In this document: piece after piece, positions 10,601 through 19,359 of the stretch
Position numbering within the stretch: the first letter of the stretch is position 1
How the letters are laid out: every line of letters starts with the position of its first letter
Assembly (NCBI GenBank): GCA_021292105.1
Contig: CM037870.1
Location: 62,956,167 to 63,020,166 of the forward strand
DNA: 64,000 nucleotides
Direction of reading: 5' to 3'
Origin: Anadara kagoshimensis
Taxonomy: Eukaryota; Mollusca; Bivalvia; Arcoida; Arcidae
Notes under the pieces: generated by a model
Seen by the model: only the letters and a program-made list of their open reading frames with translations
Database searches by the model: none
Told to the model about the DNA's origin: nothing
Translations under genes and position numbers: made by a program

Positions 10601-11352
10601 CTGAAATGGTTATTATCTCAAAACTATAAGCTTTTTGTATAGGCATGTATATTTGAATATTGTAGGTATTGGCGTAACGATCATTTTGATATATAGATGA
10701 AGGTCATAGGGTCAAAGGTCAAGGCCACAGATGTAAATGAATACGGAACTGGTTAAATTTCTCAAAAACTATAAACTTTTTGTGTAAGCATGTATATAAG
10801 AATATTGTAGGTATTAGCCTAACACTCATTTTGATGTATAGATGAAGGTCAAAGGTTCAAAGTTTTGTTTTTGCTGTTTATAAATTATATATTGTAGCTA
10901 CTTAGACTTTAGATATTTTACATGCAGCATTCTTAGGACAAGTTATAATTAATTTGCAAAATCTCTTGCATATAATTGGCCCTTACTGCTGAAAATTTAT
11001 TGATTAATTAATTTCATTGACCATTGAACCTCTGCATAAAATATGTACTCTACCTCAGGTAAGCGTTAAGGCCCATGGGCCTCTTGTTATGACTTAGACA
11101 TTACAGCCATCACCGTTTAGTCACATTGAAATTGAAAGACAAATTTAACAAAACAATGCCACGTCTAGAAAAAAATATTGCATTTTAAACTCTTTCAAGT
11201 ATTAATTATTAAAATATTAATGTCATATTTTACAGGGGGAATACAGGGCAGAAATCAGAATAATTGAGAAAAGTTCACATCAAGAAATGGTCTGCATAAA
11301 CACACATGTTGAGATGACTAAAAGGTGTAGCGGATGGTTTTGTGGGAAGTAG
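4549..11352 (+). CDS. GM2 ganglioside activator-like protein, complete four-exon gene
   Basis: Exons 4549-4645, 5851-6052, 7839-8049 and 11236-11352 join with phases 1, 2 and 0 at GT-AG introns to give 208 residues plus TAG; human GM2A has 193. GM2A is a secreted lysosomal lipid-transfer protein that lifts GM2 ganglioside from membranes for hexosaminidase A. Residues 1 to about 25 form a signal peptide. LQWSDC (27-32), QPDPIVMPGDV (48-58), IPC (90-92), GSC (98-100), VCPV (141-144) and GEYR (171-174) follow the family order. Cys32, 92, 100, 106, 142 and 190 match three of the four human disulfides; the fourth (Cys125-Cys136) has no counterpart. A C-terminal extension adds Cys201 and Cys206. 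NST at 72-74 is a glycosylation sequon. The ATG has A at -3 and no in-frame ATG lies upstream. Invertebrate homologues may carry other lipids. The family call is firm; orthology and the gene symbol are not. Confidence 0.88.
4893..5300. repeat. 57-bp minisatellite in intron 1
   Basis: About seven head-to-tail copies of a 57-bp unit containing GGTCTTCCGAGGTATCAGG and GCATCAAGTGACATC. The first copy is diverged and the inner ones are almost identical. Since 57 is 19 codons, one frame stays open for 102 codons, but it lies inside the intron between two secure exons. The last unit runs directly into the SINE head that follows. Confidence 0.93.
5290..5580 (+). mobile_element. tRNA-derived SINE in intron 1
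   Basis: The head has a box A-like TGGCTGAGTGGTC (about 5306) and a perfect box B GGTTCGAATCC (about 5359), spaced as in a tRNA promoter. The body carries GTACTCCGGTTACCTCCAC, a motif shared by other SINE copies in this window, and the element ends in a short (ATT)n tail. The box structure implies RNA polymerase III transcription with retroposition by a partner LINE. A true tRNA is unlikely because the arms do not fold into a full cloverleaf and a long non-tRNA body follows. Confidence 0.8.
5765..5823. repeat. Snap-back hairpin just upstream of exon 2
   Basis: Perfect 22-bp arms (5765-5786 and 5802-5823) surround a 15-nt AT-rich loop. The right arm ends 27 nt before exon 2, so in the pre-mRNA the stem would lie next to the branch site and polypyrimidine tract. 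Confidence 0.93.
5851..6052 (+). CDS. GM2A-like exon 2: first half of the lipid-binding cup
   Basis: The acceptor TTTATTTCAG abuts 5851 and the donor GTAAAT starts at 6053. The exon encodes residues 34-99 plus parts of codons 33 and 100. It holds the most diagnostic family segment, QPDPIVMPGDV (vertebrate EPDPI-VPG-V), then a beta-rich stretch ending IPC-x7-C, the first of the two short-range disulfides. Glycosylation sequon at residues 72-74. Confidence 0.9.
6063..6250 (+). repeat. Dispersed repeat family A, intron 2 copy
   Basis: This copy starts with AAAAACAAACATACCATTCC and runs through CAAATTAGGTTAACC and AGTGAGACCGGGTG to a CGTAATC end. Related copies lie at 6510-6660, 50935-51025, 51085-51235, 51820-51995, 58790-58980 and 61925-62095, in both orientations. 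No terminal repeats or coding content were found, so the class is unknown. Confidence 0.65.
6510..6660 (-). repeat. Dispersed repeat family A, reverse copy with poly(T)
   Basis: The GGTGCTTACCCTTCCGGAAC core is the reverse complement of the family A core. It is interrupted by a run of about 27 T at 6570-6596. Confidence 0.55.
6700..7025 (-). mobile_element. tRNA-derived SINE, family 2, reverse strand
   Basis: On the reverse strand the head reads GTAGCTCAGTTGGTAGAGTG (box A) then GGGTTCGAACCCCG (box B), as in an intact tRNA promoter pair. It is followed by a body with AGTGACTGTTCTTTACCC, a CACCTTCGCCTATAGCTGGC segment and the tail GACGTTAAACACC. This is the best-preserved of several family 2 copies here. 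It lies in intron 2 of the GM2A-like gene, antisense to it. Confidence 0.82.
7416..7490. repeat. Snap-back hairpin in intron 2
   Basis: Near-perfect 22-bp arms (7416-7437 and 7469-7490) include TCATGTGCTGATTTTGAA and its complement, around an AT-rich loop that itself contains a further short copy of the inner arm. Confidence 0.88.
7839..8049 (+). CDS. GM2A-like exon 3: hydrophobic loop and VCPV strand
   Basis: The acceptor CTTTTCAG ends at 7838. A second CAG ten bases on (TTTTTCCAG) would put a stop at the junction, so 7839 is chosen. Donor GTAAGT at 8050. The exon encodes the last base of codon 100 and residues 101-170, with Cys106 and Cys142 matching the Cys112-Cys138 disulfide of human GM2A. 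Vertebrates have two more cysteines between these; here there is none. Confidence 0.85.
8870..10862 (+). repeat. 145-bp tandem array in intron 3
   Basis: About 13-14 degenerate copies at roughly 145-bp spacing. Each contains a TTGTATAGGCATGTATATTAG segment, a TATTGGCCTAACGATCATTT segment and the block GGTTCAAAGGTCAAGGTC, seen for example near 9121, 9409, 9553, 9841, 9979 and 10135. Copies differ by substitutions and small indels, and the four around 10160-10700 are the most alike. It lies wholly inside intron 3 of the GM2A-like gene. Confidence 0.9.
11062..11095 (+). repeat. Palindromic repeat end downstream of the 145-bp array
   Basis: The sequence AAGGCCCATGGGCCTCTTGTT contains the 12-bp palindrome GGCCCATGGGCC. 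Its position after the array, with a non-repetitive 200-bp link, suggests it is the 3' end of one composite element of about 2.2 kb. The attribution to a Helentron/pearl-type element is inference. Confidence 0.5.
11236..11352 (+). CDS. GM2A-like exon 4: C-terminal strand and stop
   Basis: The acceptor TATTTTACAG ends at 11235. The exon encodes residues 171-208 and TAG (11350-11352). It begins GEYR, equivalent to GNYR of vertebrate GM2A, and contains Cys190, which should pair with Cys32. About ten residues beyond the usual family end add two cysteines (201, 206) in a basic, Trp-containing tail. Confidence 0.86.
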   Translation, partial: GEYRAEIRIIEKSSHQEMVCINTHVEMTKRCSGWFCGK

Positions 11353-11480
11353 TTGATCGAGTTTTCATCTTGTTTGAATGATTGGCATTGTGCTACAAAC
11401 GGCGTGTGGGGGCCAATGCGATGAAAATTTCGGACCAAATTGTTTGTGTTACTCATATTGTGTTTGATTTAGAACAACTG

Positions 11481-11575
11481 TAGGCCGAATTATTTGCCCA
11501 AACATTGGTAAGACCTGTTTTAGGTAGCAATGTCAAAAGATGTCTTACTATCGTTAGGGCAGATAATTCGGCCTA
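11481..11575. repeat. Inverted repeat in the presumed 3' UTR
   Basis: Arms of about 34 bp (11481-11514 and 11542-11575) begin TAGGCCGAATTAT and match with a handful of mismatches around a loop of about 27 nt. It begins 128 nt after the stop codon, so it would be transcribed if the poly(A) signal at 11654 is used. Confidence 0.8.
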
Positions 11576-11653
11576 AAAAACTTATGAGAAGCGAAACAGT
11601 TTACCATAAGTCACCATCTATAGTGTGACGTTTGGACGGACCAGTGATTTTGA

Positions 11654-11659
11654 AATAAA
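11654..11659 (+). terminator. Candidate poly(A) signal of the GM2A-like gene
   Basis: AATAAA lies 302 nt after the stop codon. It is the first canonical hexamer I noted downstream of exon 4. In AT-rich DNA the hexamer is common, so confidence is modest. Confidence 0.4.
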
Positions 11660-13044
11660 ATCGAAAAAGTGACGTCATTTCCGGGACCTTGCGGCTTTGA
11701 TTCTTTCCACAACTAATGAAAATGATGAAAGTTTGATCTTGGATATGCTACTAGGTACTCTATGATATTACGGTGATCCGGATTAATATAGATTAGTTTA
11801 TTTGTTATTTAATTAATACATGACAACAAGCAATGATGGTAAACCGTATCAGAAGAACAATATGTTAAGTCCATATTACAGTAAAACTCTTAAGAAACAC
11901 TTGTAAAACAATAAGAAAAAGTTTTGCGGTTATATGACCTATGGAACTATCAATTGGTCCACGCCTGTTGTAAGAAAGTAATTCATTAATTTTACAAACG
12001 GATTACATCAGAGGGCTAATAAATCATTCAGTATATTTATCCAAAATGTCCTAAAATATTAGGGGCTACAATTCTGGTGGGTCCTACGTACAGCATTAAT
12101 CAAATTCGACATTGTCTATGCAAAATACACCAAATGTGCCTGCTTGCCCCTGTATTGATAACACACGTTTTGTACATTGCAAATCATTCTCATTTTCCAA
12201 CTGTTTGGAGAGAACATCTTTGCCGTTGACCATTTGTTTTTTATAGAATAAAAATATTTAATGTTTTTTACTAAATAAAAAAATGTGACAATATCAATGG
12301 TGACCAAGTTCATGATTTACCAATTGATCATGATTTGAAGAACGAGATTTTTTAAATAAATTAAAACGACAATATCAGTGTCTTTTTATAATTATAATAA
12401 GTTGTAGTTGACCTTTTGCTTATAAAGTATTGACCTTATGAAAATGTTAAGAAGGTGTGACAATAACTGAATATGGTGTGAATTGTACAATAAATGGAGG
12501 AAAGGAAAAAACTATACAGATGATAACAATATGTAGGTAAAACGTGAAAAAACCACATATGACAAAGAACAAGACCAACAAACCATTACTATTATCTATT
12601 AATGGAATAATTAGCATGCAAATTTTGAACATGAGAAGTGTGGGATTAAATGAGACATGCCAGACGCGGGGTATCTTTTGTATACAATGGAAAGACAGCA
12701 GTAAAGACCACCTGTAATTAGCGTTCATTAACAGTTCCATCAGCAAGTTAGCGTGATTATCCATTCACCTACAAATAGGTGTCATAAATATTACAACAAT
12801 TTTTTAAAATATAATTTCGAAATCAAATACAAGCACACGTATTAGGTTTCAAGGATGGTCGTGTGCGGTAAAAATAATTAGAATTTGGACATGTAATTCG
12901 TCATCGACAAACAACATTCAGCTGTCTGTTTGATTTGACCTTTCATAAGAAACCACCCATTCAACACATAGGTGATATTATATATGACTCGCAGTTAATA
13001 CATAATTGACTGCTTCATAGTAAATAGTCGAAATCAGAGGTCAA
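11660..13044. other. Unassigned AT-rich intergenic DNA
   Basis: No convincing coding segment, SINE boxes or tandem structure is seen. Short reverse-strand frames near 12116 and 12447 lack family motifs and are judged random. Confidence 0.4.
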
Positions 13045-13199
13045 GTGGACAGGACAATGTCGAAGGTTTAAAACTGAAGTAAAGCAAAGGAATCGAAGCT
13101 CAACAGAATCGGCTGTCGAGTGGCTGAGAAGCTGCAGAGACAGCGCTACCGATGCAGTACTTATTCGTTATTGTTAAACTTTCGACTGATCTGTACTGA
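13045..13199. mobile_element. TA-flanked MITE, family M1, short diverged copy
   Basis: The left end is a diverged form of the family inverted repeat (ACAATGTCGAAGGTTTAAA). The right end GTTAAACTTTCGACTGATCT is close to consensus. It has no coding content. Confidence 0.6.
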
Positions 13200-13331
13200 G
13201 TTAAAATTGTTACTCGTTGGAAGATATTTTACGGTGAATGAATGAGGCCATGCAGAAAAACATTTCTACGTGCGCATGTTGAATTTTTTCCCTGCATTCA
13301 GCCACCATACATTTTGATTACATATTATACC

Positions 13332-13392
13332 AGTGTCATGTGCTACTTATGAATGTATTATTTAATAAAAATTCAAAAGTAGCACATGACAC
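13332..13392. repeat. Snap-back hairpin
   Basis: Arms of 23 bp (AGTGTCATGTGCTACTT-ATGAAT and its complement, at most one or two mismatches) flank a loop of about 16 nt, GTATTATTTAATAAAA. The loop resembles that of the hairpin at 5765-5823. Confidence 0.88.
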
Positions 13393-13458
13393 CAGTGTTA
13401 ATTTGACGGCACTCAACGGTAGTTTCAAAATACAATTATTCATTTTTTTCAAATACCG

Positions 13459-14210
13459 TACAGACATGTTGAAAGTTTAACACAAAGCTGATGCATTTAG
13501 TGCCGAATCTGGTGGTCATCTCGGTCCCTCGTAAGCTTTATCTTTTTAGTCGTTGATAAATAGCTTCCGGCAACATTTAGGACACTTATTAAGTCACTAC
13601 TGTGCATAAAGGCTATTTTGAACATGGAATATTGTAAATTACGTTTTAATAAAGAAGTGCTTGCAAAAATTAACAGCGCATATTTATTCATTATTCAGAG
13701 ACCTAACTAAAAAGTATATTTTTGTCCATGCTGCATGTTTTGGTTAACGTCTGTATATAGAAAAAAAAATCACATTTTTGACAGAAAATATGTATTCCAG
13801 CTAACCATTTGAGCCTCAAATTACAAACGAATGTTGGGTAAAAATTTACCTTTCACCTGCGTGATTGAGTAAAAAAATCACACTTGGTCGACCTACATAT
13901 AACCAAAAGAGAACGAGGCACCTAATGGGAGTATTTATACTTAACCATTTTGATATTCTTGAAAAAATGGGAAAATTTATGGTATGTACACACTCACATA
14001 GACCGATTTAAAACAAAACACATATTTTTCCACTTAGGTCTCTCTTTTCTGTGCTGAAATATAGTTAGAATTTTAACAAAAAATAAGAATTAAATATTTA
14101 ATCGCAATATATCCATGTTCAAAATAGGCTTTATGCACAGTAGGTATCTATACATAGGCCACTTAGCAACCAAATTTCGATAGCGCGTTGTTAAACTTTC
14201 GACAGGTCTA
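13459..14210. mobile_element. MITE family M1 copy split by a nested MITE
   Basis: The ends are TACAGACATGTTGAAAGTTT (left) and its partner AAACTTTCGACAGGTCTA (right). A second element occupies 13598-14142; removing it leaves an M1 copy of about 207 bp, the usual size for the family here. Confidence 0.75.
13598..14142. mobile_element. Nested MITE (family M2) with about 38-bp inverted repeats
   Basis: The termini CTGTGCATAAAGGCTATTTT and its inverse at 14104-14140 match over about 38 bp with few mismatches and are flanked by TA on both sides, the target duplication used by Tc1/mariner-class transposases. The internal 470 bp has no coding frame. Confidence 0.8.
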
Positions 14211-14830
14211 TAATGTAACGCCAGTTTGCTGTACATGCACTGGAGACAATAATGTTGATATATAAAACCTCAAATAACTGACAAACAAGTTATATAAGTA
14301 AATAGGAGGTACAAAATAAGTAAAAATCGTCGAATCATTGCCACCATTTGTTGAAATCAAAGGGGTATTGGCGATAAAGGGAACATTATGAAGAAAAAAG
14401 GAAAATTTGAGTTTGGTTGTTAGAAATAGTGTGGCGAAAAGCAAAGTGACAAAGTAATCGAAGGACATGAAAACGAAATTATCCCGTGGTGATAAATGAA
14501 ATGGCAATATTATTGAGAGGCATTTATCAAAACTTTACTGTAGTGATAAGCGAGGTTAGAAAGTTGCCAGGTGGCATTAAACGGGGTTTTGCTGTACATT
14601 GAAAGGCAAGTCGCTTAATTAGGATAGGTTCTATATCATCAACAACCGGCTATTCCCCTTTTACTCGAAGAATGTATATATGGAATAAATACTAGTTTTA
14701 GATATTGCCATTCCCTAACTAATTAACGGCTTACAAAAAGTCACGATCTTCTTAAACAAATATCGCTGATAAATGTCATTAACAAAGGGAATGTATAGTA
14801 ATTTTCCGCTGATATGACTACCAGGTACAG
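14211..14830. other. Unassigned spacer
   Basis: This lies between two M1 MITEs. A weak reverse-strand frame (14208-14507) shows no recognisable motif and overlaps the MITE end. Confidence 0.35.
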
Positions 14831-15026
14831 TAGAGACCTGTCGAAAGTTTAACACTAAGTTAACGAATATTGATGTCATAACGGCGGGTCATCTCGGCCT
14901 TTAGTTACCTTCATCTAGGCAGTTGTTATATATCTCTCGGCAGGTGTCAGAGATTGGCTAGCAATATTTCGGCCACTCGATAGTCGTGCTCCTACTCCTA
15001 CTCCTTTTTGTTAGCTCAGGTCTGTA
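14831..15026. mobile_element. MITE family M1 copy
   Basis: The left end AGACCTGTCGAAAGTTTAAC is intact. The right end keeps CAGGTCTGTA but has lost part of the inverted repeat. Internal sequence resembles the copy at 16788. Confidence 0.7.
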
Positions 15027-15261
15027 CTGGACTTAGACAATAACGAGAGCAACCACCATGTACACGACAAGCCCAATCAGCTGTCATTTGTCCATTGTTG
15101 TTGGGTTCATTGTTTTGGTAAGGTTTATTGGGAGTATTTATGGACAACCGGTTATAAATTACCCACGGTTGAGTGCCCTCCGATAGTATAATATAATCAC
15201 ACTACTGGTCATTTACTCCAGTGCCCGACCAAAGTCAGGATTTCTATAATCAATGGTGTTA

Positions 15262-16205
15262 ATATTTTCTTTGTTTTGGTTGGTTGCATTTTCTTTATTT
15301 TGTCTCGGTTGGTTGTATTTTCATTGTTTTGTTTTGGTTGGTTGTATTTCCTTTGTTTTGTCTTGATTAGCTGTGTTTTCTTTGTTTTGTCTTGATTAGC
15401 TGTGTTTTCTTTGTTTTGTCTTGATTAGCTGTGTTTTCTTTGTTTTGTCTTGGTTGGCTGTATTTTCTTTGTTTTGTCTTGGTTGGCTGTATTTTCTTTA
15501 TGTTGTCTTGGTTGGCTGTATTTTCTTTGTTTTATCTTGATGAGCTGTATTTTCTTTGTTTTGTTTTGGTTGGTTGTATTCCCTTTGTTTTGTCTTGGTT
15601 GGCTGTATTTTCTTTGTTTTGTCTTCGTTGGCTGTATTTCCTTTGTTTTGTCTTGGTTGGCTGTATTTTCTTTGTTTTGTCTTGGTTGGCTGTATTTCCT
15701 TTGTTTTGTCTTGGTTGGTTGTATTTCCTTTGTTTTGTCTTGGTTGGCTGTATTTCCTTTGTTTTGTCTTGGTTGGCTGTATTTTCTTTGTTTTGTCTTG
15801 GTTGGCTGTATTTTCCTTGTTTTGTCTTGGTTGGCTGTATTTTCTTTGTTTTGTCTTGGTTGGCTGTATTTTCTTTGTTTTGTCTTGGTTGGCTGTATTT
15901 CCTTTGTTTTGTCTTGGTTGGCTGTATTTTCTTTGTTTTGTCTTGGTTGGCTGTATTTCCTTTTTTTGTCTTGGTTGGCTGTATTTTCTTTTGTTTTGTC
16001 TTGGTTGACTGTATTTTCTTTGTTTTGTCTTGGTTGGCTGTATTTTCTTTGTTTTGTCTTGGTTGGCTGTATTTTCTTTGTTTTGTCTTGGTTGGCTGTA
16101 TTTTCTTTGTTTTGTCTTGGTTGGCTGTATTTCCTTTGTTTTGTCTTGGTTGGCTGTATTTTTTTTGTTTTGTCTTGGTTGGCTGTATTTTCTTTTTTTT
16201 CTCTA
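15262..16205. repeat. 29-bp minisatellite
   Basis: About 32 copies of a 29-bp unit containing TTGGTTGGCTGTATTTTCTT and TTGTTTTGTC, with occasional one-base indels and more divergence at the left edge. Because 29 is not a multiple of three and the unit lacks stops, all forward frames and one reverse frame stay open for 150-260 codons. These are not genes: the conceptual products are monotonous Leu/Phe/Trp or Lys/Gln/Thr runs. The strand bias (T/G-rich against A/C-rich) is strong. Confidence 0.95.
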
Positions 16206-16787
16206 TATAAATCACTCTAAAATCACCAGCCTTCTAGTCAGCAACCAAGGTGTTCTGTTCGGGCCAAATCTGAATTATCGAAGTTGCGATAACGCGAGTG
16301 AGGGAGCAAAGCTGCGACAGCGAAGGTACTATCGTTCATTTGCCTTCGCAACTTAGCTTCGTCGCCATCCAGTTTTAGTTCCTTAGCGTTCAGGGCGTAT
16401 AACAGACCTCCAGTAGTCCTAAAAACTAATTGTCAATTATTAAAAAAGAAACATTAATAAATCTTAAGTAAACAATGGAAACATATAACAAAAATATATA
16501 TTGACAAAATACGATTTCGCTTCCAGAGGCCCGAAAAACCCAATGAATGGCATGAATATGCAACGCAACGACAGGTACGAAATATACTTATATATGTCAG
16601 TATATTCTTGTTGATTCGTTGTAAGCTCCGACGCATGTAAATAATGTACGTTTTAAGCCATAATTGCTTTAATTGCTAGATATCAAAAGATATTCAGTTA
16701 AAGCTTTGTTACCTGAAGATAACTTAGAAAGCCAACAGTCACGATTTCGTTAAAGCCTCGTGATCTTGTCTTAAAATATACCTACAA
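16206..16787. other. Unassigned spacer with a GC-rich inverted motif
   Basis: This contains CGAAGTTGCGATAACGCGAG and a partly complementary TCGCAACTTAGCTTCGTCGC near 16275-16368, a weak inverted repeat. Nothing else is recognised. Confidence 0.4.
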
Positions 16788-16985
16788 TACAGACCTGTCG
16801 AAAGTTTAACACTAACCTAATGAGTTGGTGCCGAATTGACAGCTCACCCTGTCCCCTATCTCGACCTCTACTATCTATCAATCGGTAGCATTTCGACCCC
16901 TAGCAATCCATATCTCAGCTACTTAGCAATCCTCCTTGGACTCCTTTTCGTAAGCTCGCTGTGTTAAACTTTCGACAGGTCTGTA
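16788..16985. mobile_element. MITE family M1, best-preserved copy
   Basis: The 198-bp element has inverted repeats of about 23 bp (CAGACCTGTCGAAAGTTT and its inverse) flanked by TA on each side. No internal frame is present. Other copies: 13045, 13459, 14831, 28022 and 54614. Confidence 0.88.
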
Positions 16986-17116
16986 CTGTATTTTTACCAC
17001 ATACATGTATAATGATCACATTCAAAAGACCAACACACCTGTATATCACAAAGATAAATCAACTACAGCACTGGAATGACAAAATACCTTCTCTAATTTA
17101 CCAGCAACTATAAAGG

Positions 17117-18354
17117 TACGAGGTGAAGTCAGAAAGTTCATAGAACAGCGTATTCAGCCAAGCGTAACCTTATTTAGTCAACACAACATTCTGCCATTTT
17201 AAACATATCGAGTTTATTTGTCACAACATATTTGTGTAATTCTTAAAATCATTCAAAGTTGGTGACCATCAAGCAATGATGGAAAATCAAAATGTTGCGT
17301 TTAGGGCAGTAATAAAGTCCCTCACAGTAGAGGGATCGAATGCCAAAGAAATTCACCGGCGAATGGCCGAGGTGTACGGTGACAGTGGTCCTGCCTATTC
17401 CACAGTGGCAATTTAAACGTGGGCGCACCTCACTGAAGGATGACCCACGGTCAGGTCGGCCAGCTGATGCCATCACAAAGGATATTGTCACGTCTGTGGA
17501 GACCCTCATCATGAATGATCGTCGAATTAGGATTGATTACATAGCATTGAGTGTGACATTTCACATGGAAGTGTATACACGGTTATCCACGAGCATCTTG
17601 GGATGTCAAAAGTATCCGCAAGATGGGTCCCCAGAAACCTTAATGTGCAGGATTGCTTCCAAAGACTCCAGTCAAGTCGGGAGCTTCTTGGCATTTATAT
17701 TGATAACCCGGAGAGCTTCCATTTACGTTTAGTAACTGTTGATGAAACATAAATTCATAATTGGGACCCAGAAACCAAAAAAAAAGAGTCCAGGCAATGG
17801 AAGCACCCTGGCTCAACCCCACCAAAGAAATTCAAAACAATTCAGCTGGCAAAGTCGAGGCCACTGTGTTTTGGGATTCTAAGGGTATTCTGTTAATCAA
17901 TTATAAACCTGCTGAAATCTCTATCACTGGGGCTTACTATGCTGATCTAATGAAGCAGCTGAAAGCTGCTATTAAATTAAAAAGGAGGGGAACGTTGAGC
18001 CGAGGGGTATTGCTTCATCACGACAATGCTCCTGTGCACAAGTCAAGGATTGCACAAGCAGCAATTCGTGAATGTAAGTTCGAACAACTTAACCACACAC
18101 CCTACAGTCCCGATTTGGCACCCACTGATTATTGCCTATTTAGAATTTTGAAATCCCATTTACGGGGAATCAGATTTCCTGATTATGATGGACTTAGGGC
18201 TGTCACAGAGGCATGGTTTCAGGACCAAACCGAAGACTTCTATTTCAAAGGTATAGACAGTTTGAAAGAAAAGTAGGCTAAGTGCATTGGGGTAAATAAA
18301 ATATATGGTTTGTTGCGGCAATATATACCCCGAACTTTTTTACCTCCCCTCGTA
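17117..18354 (+). mobile_element. Degenerate mariner-like DNA transposon
   Basis: The outer ends TACGAGGTGAAGTCAGAAAG (left) and TACGAGGGGAGGTAAAAAAG (right, reverse strand) are matched inverted repeats carrying the TA target, as in Tc1/mariner elements. The size of about 1.24 kb is normal for a mariner. The transposase inside is broken. Confidence 0.9.
17278..18276 (+). pseudogene. mariner transposase pseudogene
   Basis: Reading from the ATG at 17278, coding similarity begins with a helix-turn-helix-like part (GSNAKEIHRRMAEVYG) and soon meets stops and frameshifts. Mariner transposases cut and paste their element using a DD34D triad. The first Asp region survives as VTVDET (about 17737) but is followed directly by TAA where Trp is expected. 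The last 171-codon frame (17761-18276) keeps HHDNAPVHKS with the second Asp and YSPDLAPTDY with the third, about 34 residues apart. At least one stop and two frame changes make it inactive. Its position within matched TIRs supports the assignment. Confidence 0.9.
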
Positions 18355-19340
18355 TATTGCAAGTAAGCAATAAGCTGTTTTTCACTGTCTGATCATGAAA
18401 GGGGAAACAACTTCCTTGAACAATACTTCTTTTGATTGGCTAAGGAGTGACCTTGATATTAAACTTATCAAACTTCGAACAACTTGGTCAGTCATAAGGT
18501 TCTTGACAGAATCTTGAATAATTTTGTCACCCTTAAAATTAATTCCAAAAAATGTCTCGTACTGAAAACAAATTGACAAACCAACTCGATATGCATTTCT
18601 GTAGGTTTCAGACCTGCATGTTTTAGACTTTAGTCCAAAAGTTCATGCCTTCGGGTGAACGAGGACAAAACACTGAAGGTTGATTGTTGTATAAAAATGT
18701 CTCTAATTATTGAAAAAGCAACATTTCTTGGCAATATAGCACAACAGGAATAACTTCGAATTCATAAAAATCAAGACAAATGATATATCGTACATTGTAC
18801 TTAAATACGAACTTGATCATTACATATTTTACGGGGGTGATCCTGGTACAATGCATGACTTACGTCGGTTTACTGGTACCTGAATTAAAAGGCCATGGCC
18901 ATTTTTTGATTTTTTTTATAGCAAGTAGTGTACAGAGCATAAAGTGAATGTTTTTTTTAACAGAGTTATATTAAAACGCACTTGCATCTCTTTGATGTAA
19001 CCAATGATATCATTTTACTCTGCCGGAAATGAAAATCGACGTAATATTGTGACGGAAATAAACTACGATGTATCAGGATTGCCACTGTGTATTTGTACTG
19101 TGCAGAAGAAATATGATAAAAAAAATAAATATATAATTAATTAACTCCGCATCTATCTCAGCGGGATCTTTATAGCCATGTAATATTGAAATGTTAAAAA
19201 CGCCCAACCTTCGGAAAACGTTAGAAAAAGTCATTCTAGGATCTGGTCCGGGTTGGATTCTAACCTAGGTGGTGAGAGTTGCTATGATTCATAAGCGTGA
19301 ACCTTACTCCCCTCAGTTACCAAAGTTTCTTTTCAGCTTC
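18355..19340. other. Unassigned spacer
   Basis: AT-rich DNA with no recognisable gene or repeat. Around 19245-19275 a GGGTTGGATTCTAACC stretch faintly resembles a tRNA box B but has no matching box A. Confidence 0.35.
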
Positions 19341-19359
19341 GGGTTTTGTCACCCCACCT

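Noticed and set aside
15431-16220. Hydrophobic 'membrane protein' of about 259 codons
   Set aside because: A T/G-rich 29-bp repeat translated in any frame gives Leu/Phe/Trp runs; all three frames are open.
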